A stretch of 6,918 nucleotides of DNA from Nitrosomonadales bacterium (GTDB lineage Bacteria; Pseudomonadota; Gammaproteobacteria; Burkholderiales; Nitrosomonadaceae): positions 1-6,918 of the forward strand of contig SPBV01000092.1 in NCBI GenBank assembly GCA_004525885.1. Direction: 5' to 3'. The stretch's first letter is position 1. Every line of letters begins with the position of its first letter. The position numbers and the translations under genes were made by a program. Positions 6,477 to 6,918 of the stretch are shown here, piece after piece. The notes below the pieces were generated by a model. The model made no database searches, was not told the DNA's origin, and was given only the letters and a program-made list of their open reading frames with translations.

Positions 6477-6918
6477 ATGAGAATTCTGCACATCCTTGAT
6501 CACTCCATTCCACTTCACAGCGGATACACCTTCCGCACTTTATCTATTCTAAAGGAACAGCGTGCCCTGGGTTGGGAAACCTTTCATTTGACGGGCCCGA
6601 AGCATGGATATTGCAATGTTTCTGAAGAGGATATCGATGGCTTGCATTTCTACCGCACCCAAATCACATCAAAAGCTGTGACAAAGCTACCTGTTCTGAA
6701 TCAGGTTTCTGTAATTAATAAGCTGACTCGCCGCTTGAAAGAAGTAGTCAGAATTGTTAAGCCAGACATCCTACATGCTCATTCCCCTGCACTTAATGCC
6801 TTGCCTGCTTTACATGTTGCTCGCAGCCTAAATATACCCATCGTCTATGAAGTTAGAGCATTCTGGGAAGATGCGGCAGTAGATCACGGCACCAGTAAAG
6901 AATGGGGGATTCGCTATC
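6477..6918 (+). CDS. Exosortase A-associated glycosyltransferase (GT4-like), N-terminal part only
   Basis: The ATG at 6477 opens a frame that runs off the right edge, giving 147 full codons. The protein starts MRILHILDHSIPLHSGYTFR, the first strand and glycine-containing loop of a GT-B fold acceptor domain. Further diagnostic stretches are LKEQRALGWETFHLTGPKHG (25-44), PDILHAHSPALNALPAL (97-113) and VYEVRAFWEDAAVDHGT (124-140). These strongly resemble the PEP-CTERM/exosortase A-associated glycosyltransferase family (Daro_2409-like), whose members sit in exopolysaccharide loci with the exosortase gene. It should transfer a sugar from a nucleotide donor to a lipid-linked intermediate at the cytoplasmic membrane face; donor and acceptor are unknown. 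The catalytic/donor domain is outside the window. No strong Shine-Dalgarno is present, and a start-stop pair ATGTAA (6472-6477) overlaps the first base of the start codon. It is divergent from ribF. Confidence 0.88.
   Translation, partial: MRILHILDHSIPLHSGYTFRTLSILKEQRALGWETFHLTGPKHGYCNVSEEDIDGLHFYRTQITSKAVTKLPVLNQVSVINKLTRRLKEVVRIVKPDILHAHSPALNALPALHVARSLNIPIVYEVRAFWEDAAVDHGTSKEWGIRY

Overview
This window looks like a chromosomal segment of an AT-leaning betaproteobacterium. The IleS and RibF sequences read like those of the Nitrosomonas/Nitrosospira type. The partial gene at the right edge matches a glycosyltransferase family tied to exosortase A (PEP-CTERM) exopolysaccharide loci, which are common in such bacteria. 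The genus is an inference from remembered family features, not from a search.

Layout, right to left along the minus strand. ribF (FAD synthetase/riboflavin kinase, best start at 5934) overlaps ileS (isoleucyl-tRNA synthetase) by 4 nt. A 483-bp non-coding gap (1583-2065) follows, then a complete polysaccharide flippase gene of the Wzx/PST type (146-1582). Nine bases later comes the start of lspA (lipoprotein signal peptidase), which runs off the left edge. The usual proteobacterial order is ribF-ileS-lspA with ileS and lspA adjacent, so the flippase is an insertion that splits a conserved housekeeping operon. To the right, a 542-bp divergent intergenic region (5935-6476) separates ribF from a plus-strand glycosyltransferase that runs off the right edge. 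Surface-polysaccharide genes therefore both flank and invade the block.

The most unusual feature is in the gap between ileS and the flippase. A copy of the flippase's first ~20 codons lies there in opposite orientation (1863-1926 against 1521-1584; 61 of 64 positions match, including 48 identical in a row), followed by rapid decay and a stop. The two arms face each other across about 278 bp of AT-rich spacer holding a plausible sigma-70 promoter for the flippase. The simplest reading is the remnant of an inverted duplication. Two functional possibilities follow from the geometry and can be tested. First, recombination between the arms would invert the promoter segment and keep the flippase frame intact. 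Second, read-through RNA from ileS would fold into a long hairpin that buries the flippase start codon, whereas RNA from the internal promoter would not.

The genes fall into two functional groups: cofactor/translation/lipoprotein housekeeping (ribF, ileS, lspA) and surface polysaccharide assembly (flippase, exosortase-associated glycosyltransferase). The right intergenic region also carries several perfect short inverted repeats that look like operator sites. No RNA gene, CRISPR array, intact transposon or recombinase gene is visible.
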